Below are positions 1 through 5,588 of a stretch of 6,427 nucleotides of DNA, in pieces. The position numbers were made by a program, and so were the translations under genes. The notes under the pieces were generated by a model, which was not told the origin of the DNA, did not search any database, and worked only from the letters and a program-made list of their open reading frames with translations. This DNA comes from Bacillota bacterium (GTDB lineage Bacteria; Bacillota; UBA4882; UBA8346): positions 1 through 6,427 of the forward strand of contig DNPP01000119.1 in the NCBI GenBank assembly GCA_003501365.1. Reading direction: 5' to 3'. How positions within the stretch are numbered: the first letter of the stretch is position 1; each line of letters opens with the position of its first letter.

Positions 1-384
1 TTGGTAAAGAATCCGGTGGGTTTTAATCATATCATTGAACTATTAAGCCAGGCGCAAGGAAACAAACGGATTTTGTTGTTGTTAAATGATCTCGTCGCCG
101 ACGGTACCGATGTATCTTGGATTTGGGATGTGTCATTGGAGAATTTATGGAAGGTCGCGCAGGTGAAAGAAATTGTGACCAGCGGTACTCGTGCCGGTGA
201 TATGGCGCTTCGGGTTAAATATTCCAATCCACCCAATTTGCCTTTGACAGTAGATTACATGCCTAAACGTGCTTTTAAAGAATTGACCGCACGGATCGCT
301 GAGGGTGAAGAGCTGCTTATTTTGGCCAACTATACCGCGATGATTGGTTTTCGTCCATATCTACTTAAGGTGTGTTCGAAATAG
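1..384 (+). CDS. murT: Lipid II isoglutaminyl synthase subunit MurT, C-terminal fragment (5' end outside window)
   Basis: This is the last 127 codons of a MurT protein. MurT with the glutaminase GatD amidates the D-glutamate of the lipid II stem peptide to D-isoglutamine, in the cytoplasm, using ATP and ammonia from glutamine. The fragment matches the C-terminal DUF1727 domain: an opening KNPVGFN (residues 3-9), the hallmark NDLVADGTDVSWIWDV (29-44), and a closing NYTAMIGFRPYLLK (111-124). From family knowledge, the aspartate that completes the GatD catalytic triad (Asp349 in S. aureus MurT) lies about 88 residues from the C-terminus, which puts it at or near the DVSWIWD segment here. Full MurT proteins are about 430-460 residues, so roughly 300 residues, including the ATP-binding centre and any zinc ribbon, lie upstream. 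The TTG at base 1 is most likely an internal leucine codon and not a start: no ribosome site can be seen and the family consensus continues leftward. gatD, usually adjacent, is not downstream, so it would have to be upstream or elsewhere. Confidence 0.93.
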   Translation: MVKNPVGFNHIIELLSQAQGNKRILLLLNDLVADGTDVSWIWDVSLENLWKVAQVKEIVTSGTRAGDMALRVKYSNPPNLPLTVDYMPKRAFKELTARIAEGEELLILANYTAMIGFRPYLLKVCSK

Positions 385-387
385 GAG
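383..387 (+). promoter_or_regulatory. Ribosome binding site fixing the cyclase start at GTG 396
   Basis: AGGAG at 383-387 overlaps the TAG stop of murT and lies 8 bases before GTG 396. The earlier in-frame GTG at 372 has a purine run (AAGG, 367-370) only one base away, too close to act. The ATGs at 389 and 394 are out of frame. Confidence 0.7.
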
Positions 388-395
388 TATGCAAT

Positions 396-1946
396 GTGGA
401 ACCAAGAATAAAACGTCGAAGAAATAAAGACCGGACCTTTGGAATTACTCTGGCTGAGATTCGAGTCAAGGCAGCGGTTATAAATGCTGTCTTAATATTT
501 TGCGCATTAGGACTACATAACACCAAAATCAATTACAGCATAGCCGGGGCTTATTTGGTTTTAAATTTCTGCTGTCTGTTGCTGCCGTCCTTACGAAAGC
601 TTGCTACCCGCTGGTTACGTTTTGTCTTCATAGCTATTGATGTGATGGTCATCGGTTTTATGATTGCGGAGACCGGGGGCGCCGCCAGCGATTTATATCC
701 ATTTTTATTTATCCCGGTATTACTTGCGGTTTTGCGTTATAAATACCCGGGAATTATCCTCTGGTGTACTTTGATGTCAATGCTGCTTTTGGGTGCCTCA
801 TTTTATTCCGGAACACTATTGGGGATGATGTGGATGCCTTCGTTAGTGCTCAAAGTGGGGTATCTCTACTTAGCAGGAATTATCGGGGGTTATTTGATTA
901 AGCAAACATTCTCAGTGAAAGAAGAGGTTTCCAAGACCTTAACCCGTTGGAATATTGATTTACAGCGACTCAACAGTTTTTCTCAAGAAATAAATGCCAG
1001 TTCAGATCTGGATCAGATTTTCAATCAGATCACCAAGACGATTCGTCAAACCAATACGGCCCAAATGGTAGCTATGATGTTGTTTGATGATGAAAGCTTA
1101 AAAATTTATGACTCTTTGGGCTGGGAAGAAAATTGGGTTGAGCGATATCATTACAATCCCTTAAGCAAACATAGCCTTGCTTTGGCGCCGATTATCGTGT
1201 TCAAAGAGCCGCTGTTATGTTCCGATATTCGCAAACATCCGGAATTGGTGCGAACCTTTGAAGAGATCCCGATTGAGTCATTGTTTGCATTTCCTTTGGT
1301 AATCAGTGGTGAAGTCGTTGGAGCGCTTGTTATCACCAACCCGACCAGTTATATTTTAAACGACCAGGAAACCCAGATTCTTACCAGTATCACCAGTCAA
1401 GCCAGTATGGCGATTCAAAATATTTTGAATCTAAATCAGGAAAAGCAAAAAGCCGACACGGACGGTTTAACCGGACTCTATAACCGCCGTTATTTCAATG
1501 AGCAGCTCGAGTGGCAATTTGACCGGGCACTTAATCAAGAATTGCCGTTATCATTAATATTAATGGATGTCGATAATTTCAAAAAATATAATGATACATA
1601 CGGTCATCCGGCCGGGGATCAACTATTAAAAGTAATGACTTCCGTAATATCCGAAGTAGTAAGAGAACAAGACATTTTTGCCCGTTATGGCGGTGAAGAG
1701 TTTGCGGTTATTTTAAGAGATACCCATAATAAATTGGCTTTGCATATCGCGGAACGAATCCGTCAAGTGGTTGTCGGGATTCCTGTGTCTGAGGAGACTT
1801 TAAAATGTCCTATTTCAGTTTCCATCGGGGTGGGGACATTTCCGGACCACGCCAGTGACAGGATTTCACTATTGGAGTTTGTGGATAAATCCCTTTATCA
1901 TGCAAAAGACAACGGCAAGAACCGGGTCTGTTGCGGAGCGAAATAG
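396..1946 (+). CDS. Membrane-bound GAF-GGDEF diguanylate cyclase
   Basis: This 516-residue protein should make cyclic di-GMP from two GTP. From the GTG at 396 there is a basic N-terminus (PRIKRRRNK), then about six transmembrane segments (roughly residues 24-40, 47-65, 75-92, 99-114, 118-139, 147-168). A linker and a GAF-like sensor domain follow (about 195-345), with the typical FPLVISGEVVGALVITN strand region near 299-315. The GGDEF domain occupies about 352-512. It opens with DTDGLTGLYNRR (354-365), has the metal-binding MDVDNFKKYND (390-400), the active-site loop GGEEF (432-436), and an inhibitory-site RxxD (REQD, 423-426) five residues before it. It therefore looks catalytically competent and subject to product feedback. 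The signal sensed by the membrane and GAF modules cannot be read from sequence. It follows murT by 11 bases, so co-transcription is likely. A longer form starting at GTG 372 would add 8 residues and overlap murT. Confidence 0.93.
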   Translation: MEPRIKRRRNKDRTFGITLAEIRVKAAVINAVLIFCALGLHNTKINYSIAGAYLVLNFCCLLLPSLRKLATRWLRFVFIAIDVMVIGFMIAETGGAASDLYPFLFIPVLLAVLRYKYPGIILWCTLMSMLLLGASFYSGTLLGMMWMPSLVLKVGYLYLAGIIGGYLIKQTFSVKEEVSKTLTRWNIDLQRLNSFSQEINASSDLDQIFNQITKTIRQTNTAQMVAMMLFDDESLKIYDSLGWEENWVERYHYNPLSKHSLALAPIIVFKEPLLCSDIRKHPELVRTFEEIPIESLFAFPLVISGEVVGALVITNPTSYILNDQETQILTSITSQASMAIQNILNLNQEKQKADTDGLTGLYNRRYFNEQLEWQFDRALNQELPLSLILMDVDNFKKYNDTYGHPAGDQLLKVMTSVISEVVREQDIFARYGGEEFAVILRDTHNKLALHIAERIRQVVVGIPVSEETLKCPISVSIGVGTFPDHASDRISLLEFVDKSLYHAKDNGKNRVCCGAK

Positions 1947-1948
1947 GC

Positions 1949-2470
1949 TCAAAAGTAATACATCACTGAAAGGTTGAATATTACGCCGGCTTGAAAGGTG
2001 CCGTCGGATTTATTGGAGCCTCCGATACCAACCTCAAGGGCGGGACGGATCAAGTATTTTTGGTATTCGACTCCGAAGAAAGCTTGATAAGCAAAGCTGC
2101 CGTCACTGGATCCGGAATTGGAATCCGAATCGGAATCAGTTTTTTTTCGAAAACTATGGGCATAACCTAAAGCCGCCCCGGTGTATGGCAAAAGGTCTTG
2201 ATGGGGTTGGAGATTGTAGATGCCCCGCAATCCGAGGGCGTAATGGCCGTAGGTTATGGTTTCCTGATGCGACATGGAAACTGTAAAAATTGGTTGAATA
2301 TAAAAATCGGTTTGGTATGGTATTTTTAAACTAAAACCACTAGCCGGCTGGGAGATTTGCCAGCCAACCGCATATTCGCGCCGGGGGATCTCGGTGAATG
2401 CGAAACACGGAATGCTAATCATAAAACACAATATTATTGCAATTAAAATGTTTACCAGTTTTTTGCGCAC
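1949..2470 (-). CDS. Small exported beta-barrel-like outer-membrane protein, unknown function
   Basis: This 173-residue protein does not match a family I can name. It has a clear signal peptide: MRKK, a hydrophobic core (residues 7-21) and a likely signal peptidase I site after CFA (22-24). The mature part alternates polar and hydrophobic residues in short strands rich in Tyr, Phe and Gly (FYIQPIFTVSM, HYALGLRGIYNL, YTGAALGYAHSF, YQAFFGVEYQKYLI, AGVIFNLSVMYYF). It ends in aromatic Phe, the usual C-terminal signature of outer-membrane barrels. About 149 mature residues would suit a small eight-stranded barrel. One loop (about 111-125) is almost only Asp, Ser, Asn and Gly. The GTG start is preceded by AGGAGGT seven bases away (2478-2484). 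The gene converges on the cyclase gene with two bases between stop codons. Function is unknown; outer-membrane location is inferred from composition and the terminal residue. Confidence 0.75.
   Translation of the reverse strand: MRKKLVNILIAIILCFMISIPCFAFTEIPRREYAVGWQISQPASGFSLKIPYQTDFYIQPIFTVSMSHQETITYGHYALGLRGIYNLQPHQDLLPYTGAALGYAHSFRKKTDSDSDSNSGSSDGSFAYQAFFGVEYQKYLIRPALEVGIGGSNKSDGTFQAGVIFNLSVMYYF
2115..2138. repeat. Four imperfect tandem hexamers encoding an Asp/Ser loop
   Basis: Read on the + strand the units are GAATTG, GAATCC, GAATCG and GAATCA. On the coding (-) strand they give the DSDSDSNS stretch of the small barrel protein. A run of eight T (2140-2147, eight A on the coding strand) lies next to it and encodes the preceding Lys-Lys. 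Both tracts are of the kind that change length by slippage. A hexamer gain or loss would keep frame; a change in the A-run would break it. Confidence 0.7.
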
Positions 2471-2477
2471 AGAAAAT

Positions 2478-2484
2478 ACCTCCT
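2478..2484 (-). promoter_or_regulatory. Ribosome binding site of the small barrel gene
   Basis: On the minus strand this reads AGGAGGT, a near-perfect Shine-Dalgarno sequence, seven bases before the GTG start at 2470. It supports both the non-ATG start and the reality of the gene. Confidence 0.8.
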
Positions 2485-2600
2485 CGTTTAGCTTTTCACT
2501 TTATTTCGGATCATAAAATTAAATTCCTGCAGTTGCCGGAGTTTCACTAACACTGGAAGAAGTAAGTAATTGCATTGATTATCAGGACCCATAGAATGGT

Positions 2601-2628
2601 TTGACCCCATTTGGGGTTTGGCTATCAT
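2601..2628 (+). promoter_or_regulatory. Promoter-like sequence with a palindrome in its spacer
   Basis: TTGACC (2601-2606) and TATCAT (2623-2628) each match the sigma-70/sigma-A consensus at five of six positions, with a 16-base spacer. The inverted repeat at 2604-2617 covers the end of the -35 box and most of the spacer, where an operator could sit. The predicted transcript would start near 2635, exactly where a terminator hairpin begins, so this may not drive any gene. It could be chance or the leftover front end of a lost gene. Confidence 0.3.
2604..2617. repeat. Perfect 14-base palindrome (6-bp arms, 2-base centre)
   Basis: ACCCCA, TT, TGGGGT forms a perfect inverted repeat in the intergenic region. 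A short direct repeat GGTTTG (2598-2603 and 2615-2620) flanks or overlaps it. It could be a DNA-binding site or a small hairpin; nothing else indicates a role. Confidence 0.5.
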
Positions 2629-2634
2629 CCAAAA

Positions 2635-2661
2635 GTAGGAGAAATTACTCCTGCTTTTTTT
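2635..2661 (+). terminator. Rho-independent terminator
   Basis: A seven-base-pair stem (GTAGGAG with CTCCTGC, one G-U pair) closes a six-base loop (AAATTA) and is followed by seven T. Four A just before the stem (2631-2634) can pair with the first T residues and lengthen it. It is well formed for the + strand, although no intact + strand gene ends just before it: the nearest, the cyclase, ends about 690 bases upstream, beyond the opposing barrel gene. It may shield the downstream operon from read-through, or belong to a short RNA or decayed gene. Confidence 0.65.
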
Positions 2662-2667
2662 GTTAGG

Positions 2668-2847
2668 CAAATCATTCTCTCAGTGGATGTCGGATTTAGC
2701 CGGGATCTATATAATCATAATTGGTTGGGCAGGGCGTATTTAAAAAAAGGCAATCGTACTGAGGCCATGAATCATTTTCATGAAGCGTAAAAAATTTATC
2801 CGAACAGTGTTTTGCTAAACAACGGATTGGCCAATGTACTAAAATGA
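2668..2847 (+). pseudogene. Remnant of a tetratricopeptide-repeat (TPR) protein gene
   Basis: One frame reads as TPR sequence: the tail of one repeat (ILSVDVGFSRDL), one complete repeat, and the first helix of the next (PNSVLLNNGLANVLK), ending at TGA 2845-2847. The complete repeat shows the consensus spacing LG-x2-Y-x3-G-x4-A-x3-F-x2-A-x4-P, seen as LGRAYLKKGNRTEA then MNHFHEA. At the position after HFHEA, where TPRs usually have leucine, there is TAA (2788-2790), one base from TTA (Leu). There is no start codon with a ribosome site, and the frame runs leftward into the terminator, so the 5' part is gone. It is best read as a 3' fragment of a decayed gene. The operon promoter may now lie within it. 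Confidence 0.7.
2710..2715 (+). promoter_or_regulatory. Possible -10 box for the ABC operon
   Basis: TATAAT, a perfect -10 hexamer, lies 166 bases before the ATPase start and downstream of the terminator, where an operon promoter is expected. The sequence 16-18 bases upstream (around ATGTCG, 2687-2692) is a poor -35 box, and no extended TGn motif precedes it. It is the best candidate I can see in 2662-2881, but weak. Confidence 0.25.
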
Positions 2848-2881
2848 AGTAATACCAATCGATGAAAAAGGAGAAAAAATC

Positions 2882-3601
2882 ATGGCGATTATTAAGGCCG
2901 GTAACTTGGAAAAATGTTACCGTACTGCGGCGGAACAGGTTTATGCCCTGCGGGGCGTTGACTTTGAAATTAATTCGGGCGATTTTACGATCATCAACGG
3001 ACCCTCCGGTAGTGGCAAAACAACTTTACTGAATCTACTCTCCGGAATTGATCAGCCTTCCAAAGGAGAACTTTATTTGGATAATCTACCAATTACCAAG
3101 TTTAGCGATAGTGTGCGGACCGAAATCCGCCGGGATAAGATCGGGTTGATCTTCCAATCTTTCGAATTAATGCCGGTTTTAACCGCTGCAGAGAATATCG
3201 AATATCCGTTATTGTTACAGAAGATCCGTCGGGCGGAGCGGGAGAAAAGAGTAACGGAGATTTTAGATCAAGTCGGATTGTCTCAGTATGCCCGCCGTTT
3301 GCCGGCTCAACTCTCCGGCGGCCAAAAACAGAGAGTGGCAATTGCCAGGGCTTTGGTAACCAGGCCAGAGGTGGTTTTATCGGATGAACCCACTGCCAAT
3401 CTTGATTCGGAGACCGGGCTTAAAATCATGGAACTAATGTTGGAACTAAACCAAAAATACAAAGTGGCGTTTGTGATTGTTACTCATGACCTTTCTCTAA
3501 ATCAATATGCCAAGCAGATATACCGGATCAAAGACGGTTGTATCATTTCAAAGGAGGAAAACCAAGGTGTTCAAGATCGCCTGGCGGAATATACGGCGTA
3601 A
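2882..3601 (+). CDS. ABC transporter ATP-binding protein, MacB/LolD type
   Basis: This 239-residue cytoplasmic ATPase powers the adjacent FtsX-type permease. All ABC motifs are present: Walker A GPSGSGKTT (40-48), Q-loop Gln92 in IFQSFELMPVLTAAEN, signature LSGGQKQRVAIARAL (144-158), Walker B VVLSDEP with catalytic Glu169, D-loop NLDS (173-176) and switch His202 in VTHD. The FELMPVLTAAENIEYPLLL pattern and the length are typical of the MacB/LolD/FtsE group, which extract lipoproteins or drive mechanotransmission and do not pump through a classic channel. The ATG start has AAGGAG (2868-2873) eight bases before it. The last 35 bases overlap the permease gene, and the C-terminal codons contain its ribosome site. 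This is the first gene of the operon. The family is certain; LolD- versus MacB-like function is inferred only from neighbours. Confidence 0.95.
   Translation: MAIIKAGNLEKCYRTAAEQVYALRGVDFEINSGDFTIINGPSGSGKTTLLNLLSGIDQPSKGELYLDNLPITKFSDSVRTEIRRDKIGLIFQSFELMPVLTAAENIEYPLLLQKIRRAEREKRVTEILDQVGLSQYARRLPAQLSGGQKQRVAIARALVTRPEVVLSDEPTANLDSETGLKIMELMLELNQKYKVAFVIVTHDLSLNQYAKQIYRIKDGCIISKEENQGVQDRLAEYTA
3551..3557 (+). promoter_or_regulatory. Ribosome binding site of the permease, inside the ATPase gene
   Basis: AAGGAGG lies nine bases before GTG 3567 and sets the permease start there. The upstream in-frame ATG at 3507 would add 20 residues of ATPase-overlapping sequence (PSRYTGSKTV...) unlike any FtsX N-terminus, whereas VFKIAWRNIRRNKRRS is typical of this family. 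Confidence 0.8.
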
Positions 3602-4766
3602 TAAGCGCCGTTCGTTTTTGAGTTTATTGATTATTTCAATTGGAGTTGGAGTTCTTTTTCTGGTCAATGGTTATATCGCTCAGACTTTTGAAGGGTTAAA
3701 GGGGATGGCGGTGGCCCAATACGGTAACTTGCAGATCGCGGCGGAACATTTCTGGGATAATGACAATCAGCGACATCTGTTACGTAGATCCGATCTGAAA
3801 AAAGTCGGACAATTGTTGACAGTTGGAAAAGAAGTCCGGAGTTACACCACATCTTTGGGTGTGAATGGGATTGTGGGCACTGAAAAGGTCAGTACCATTG
3901 CGGTTGGCGAGGGTATTGAACCCGGCAATAGCCAGATGCAAAACATCATGATAACCAGTGGTACCAAAATTCTTCCGGGTGATATTGACAAAATGCTAGT
4001 GGGCAAGGGGGTTATGCAAAAACTGGGAGTGAAGGAAGGAGAATGGCTCTCCCTAATGACCACTACATTGGACGGTGCATACAATGCAGGCAGTTTCCAG
4101 GTATCCGGTTCCTTTAGCACCGGAAGTACAGAGGCAGATAATGTTTATGTATACCTACCGGTTAACGCCACTCAAAGCTTGCTAAACACCGATGGGGTCG
4201 ATAAGGTTATTGTGAGTCTTAAGAATATTCAATCGACCGGCTCTACCGCCGCCTGGTTAAAAAAACAATTCGCCAAAAACCAATTGAAACTGGAGATCAA
4301 GACCTGGTCCGATTTGGCTCAATTTTACCACCAGGTCCGCAGTTTATATGAGGTAATCTTTTATTTTATGTCAATTGTGGTCTTCTTCCTTGCTTTGGTA
4401 AGCATATTGGAAATTATGTCGATGGCCTTTTTTGAAAGGATGAATGAAATTGGCACGATGCGCTCGATCGGCACCAAACGCTATCAAATATTGGCTTTAT
4501 TAACTGAGGAAGGATTCATCATCGGCTTCATGGGCGGAATTATCGGACTGCTCGCAGGTTACGGGATAGGCAGTTTGATCAATCAACAGCATATCACTTA
4601 TATACCGCCATCAATCAACCACCCGGTGCCGCTCTCTTTTGATTTATCACTGATGAATGGAATTTTTCCTTTTATCATTGTGGTATTGGCAACTTTAGTT
4701 TCAGCTTTTTATCCTGCGATTAAAGCGTCGCGGTTAAATATTGTAGAAATCTTGCGTCATAAATAA
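3567..4766 (+). CDS. FtsX/MacB-family ABC transporter permease (LolC/E-like)
   Basis: This 399-residue inner-membrane protein is the partner of the preceding ATPase. Topology is the four-helix FtsX/MacB pattern: a basic cytoplasmic start (FKIAWRNIRRNKRRS), TM1 about 16-36, a large extracytoplasmic domain about 37-260, then TM2 about 262-286, TM3 about 312-338 and TM4 about 364-384. The FtsX core motif after TM2 is clear (FFERMNEIGTMRSIGTKR, 288-304), with the usual C-terminal AFYPAIKASRLNIVEILRHK (380-399). The extracytoplasmic part resembles a MacB-type periplasmic core domain, including the GVNGIV and VGKGVMQKLGVKEGEWLSL stretches. The GTG start lies 35 bases inside the ATPase gene, so translation is probably coupled. 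With a LolA-like gene and a barrel gene next in line, lipoprotein or lipid extraction is the likeliest role. Peptide or drug export, as in MacB, remains possible. Confidence 0.9.
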   Translation: MFKIAWRNIRRNKRRSFLSLLIISIGVGVLFLVNGYIAQTFEGLKGMAVAQYGNLQIAAEHFWDNDNQRHLLRRSDLKKVGQLLTVGKEVRSYTTSLGVNGIVGTEKVSTIAVGEGIEPGNSQMQNIMITSGTKILPGDIDKMLVGKGVMQKLGVKEGEWLSLMTTTLDGAYNAGSFQVSGSFSTGSTEADNVYVYLPVNATQSLLNTDGVDKVIVSLKNIQSTGSTAAWLKKQFAKNQLKLEIKTWSDLAQFYHQVRSLYEVIFYFMSIVVFFLALVSILEIMSMAFFERMNEIGTMRSIGTKRYQILALLTEEGFIIGFMGGIIGLLAGYGIGSLINQQHITYIPPSINHPVPLSFDLSLMNGIFPFIIVVLATLVSAFYPAIKASRLNIVEILRHK

Positions 4767-4786
4767 CAAGCTGGAGGTAATAAAGA

Positions 4787-5548
4787 ATGAATTTTGACCT
4801 ACGGTTTTTAGGGAAAATTAGCTTTTTGGCCATTATCGGATTGATCGCTATAAGTTGTCTTTTACCGAATCTTTCATTGGCGATGAATCCCGGCGATATT
4901 TTGATCGATATTTTTAATCGGCAGGGACTTGCGGGCAAAGGTTCCTTTGAATTAAATCTGCGGGTCGTATCGATTCAAGGTAAAGAAAATAGCACTTCCA
5001 TGATTAAAGTTTTTTTCGGTAACGGCAGCAAGCAACTGGTAACCTTTGTTATGCCGGAAAGGTTGAAAGATGATTGTTTTCTGGTTAACGGTTACAACAC
5101 TTGGATGTATCAGAAAGGATTACGCAGGCCGATCCGGGTCTCCGCCCAGCAAAAATTATTTGGTAATGCCGGGATTGCTGAGACTGCAGGCATTAATTAT
5201 CTTGATGATTATGACATTATCAAGACGGTTGAGACAGACGGAGAGTATCTGATGGATTTGAAAGCCAGAGATCAGAGAACTGCATATCAATTGGCTTCTC
5301 TCTGGATCAATAAAGATAATTTGCAAATCACCAAAATAATCCTGAAAGCAGTCAACGGACAGGCGTTGAAAAACCTGCATTACAGTAATTATACGTTGGT
5401 CGATGGCCATGAGGTTGCTACCATCGAAATTCATAATCTATTACAACAACAGGACAGCAAAACGATAATGGAGTTTACCGCCATTAAAAGCCGGGACTAT
5501 GCCGCCGAAATTTTTGATCCGTTGATGATGGGAAAAATTCGTTTATGA
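4787..5548 (+). CDS. LolA-like outer-membrane lipoprotein-sorting protein (TP_0789-type fold)
   Basis: This 253-residue exported protein has a long hydrophobic N-terminus (about 11-27) and a likely signal peptidase I site after LSLA (residue 32). A weak lipobox-like AISC (21-24) leaves open a lipoprotein form. The mature part matches the LolA-like family annotated as outer membrane lipoprotein-sorting protein: the strand SMIKVFFGNGSKQLVTFVMPERLKD, then FLVNGYNTWMYQKGLRRPIRVSA (98-120), then LFGNAGIAETAGINYLDDYDIIK (124-146). These correspond to the family's pattern of a lipid- or protein-bound stretch with WMY, RR-I and GS-F-Y-D-like positions. Members have a half-open barrel that binds acyl chains in the periplasm. 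The ATG start has GGAGGT (4773-4778) eight bases before it, 20 bases after the permease stop. In this operon it probably takes cargo from the permease towards the outer membrane. Cargo identity is not visible. Confidence 0.82.
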   Translation: MNFDLRFLGKISFLAIIGLIAISCLLPNLSLAMNPGDILIDIFNRQGLAGKGSFELNLRVVSIQGKENSTSMIKVFFGNGSKQLVTFVMPERLKDDCFLVNGYNTWMYQKGLRRPIRVSAQQKLFGNAGIAETAGINYLDDYDIIKTVETDGEYLMDLKARDQRTAYQLASLWINKDNLQITKIILKAVNGQALKNLHYSNYTLVDGHEVATIEIHNLLQQQDSKTIMEFTAIKSRDYAAEIFDPLMMGKIRL

Positions 5549-5577
5549 TGGATGACCGGAGCTGGGAAGGGAAGGGG

Positions 5578-5582
5578 AAGGG
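5578..5582 (+). promoter_or_regulatory. Purine-rich ribosome site before the TTG start of the barrel gene
   Basis: AAGGG, the end of a longer G/A run (5565-5582), lies six bases before TTG 5589. An in-frame TAG at 5583-5585 rules out any start further left, so TTG 5589 (or the unlikely ATA 5586) must be used, and the signal peptide begins right there. Confidence 0.6.
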
Positions 5583-5588
5583 TAGATA

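Noticed and set aside
1..3. TTG at base 1 as a true start of a 127-residue protein
   Set aside because: The sequence is the interior of MurT, and KNPVGFN is a mid-protein family motif.
372..395. GTG 372 as start of the cyclase
   Set aside because: Its only purine run is one base away; GTG 396 has AGGAG at a proper 8-base distance.
2488..2670. 60-codon open frame on the minus strand in the intergenic region
   Set aside because: It crosses the terminator hairpin and the palindrome, has no ribosome site, and its translation resembles no protein.
2788..2790. The TAA in the TPR frame as recoding (readthrough or selenocysteine-like)
   Set aside because: TAA is not used for selenocysteine, no start or ribosome site precedes the frame, and the 5' part is missing, so decay is simpler.
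2488..2881. A c-di-GMP or other riboswitch before the ABC operon, suggested by the nearby cyclase
   Set aside because: I found no recognisable aptamer core; the region is explained in part by the TPR remnant and a simple hairpin terminator.
3102..3341. Antisense open frame opposite the ATPase gene
   Set aside because: It is a shadow of a strongly conserved coding region; no ribosome site and no protein-like pattern.
3842..4120. Antisense open frame opposite the permease gene
   Set aside because: Shadow frame, Pro/Ser-rich, without a start signal.
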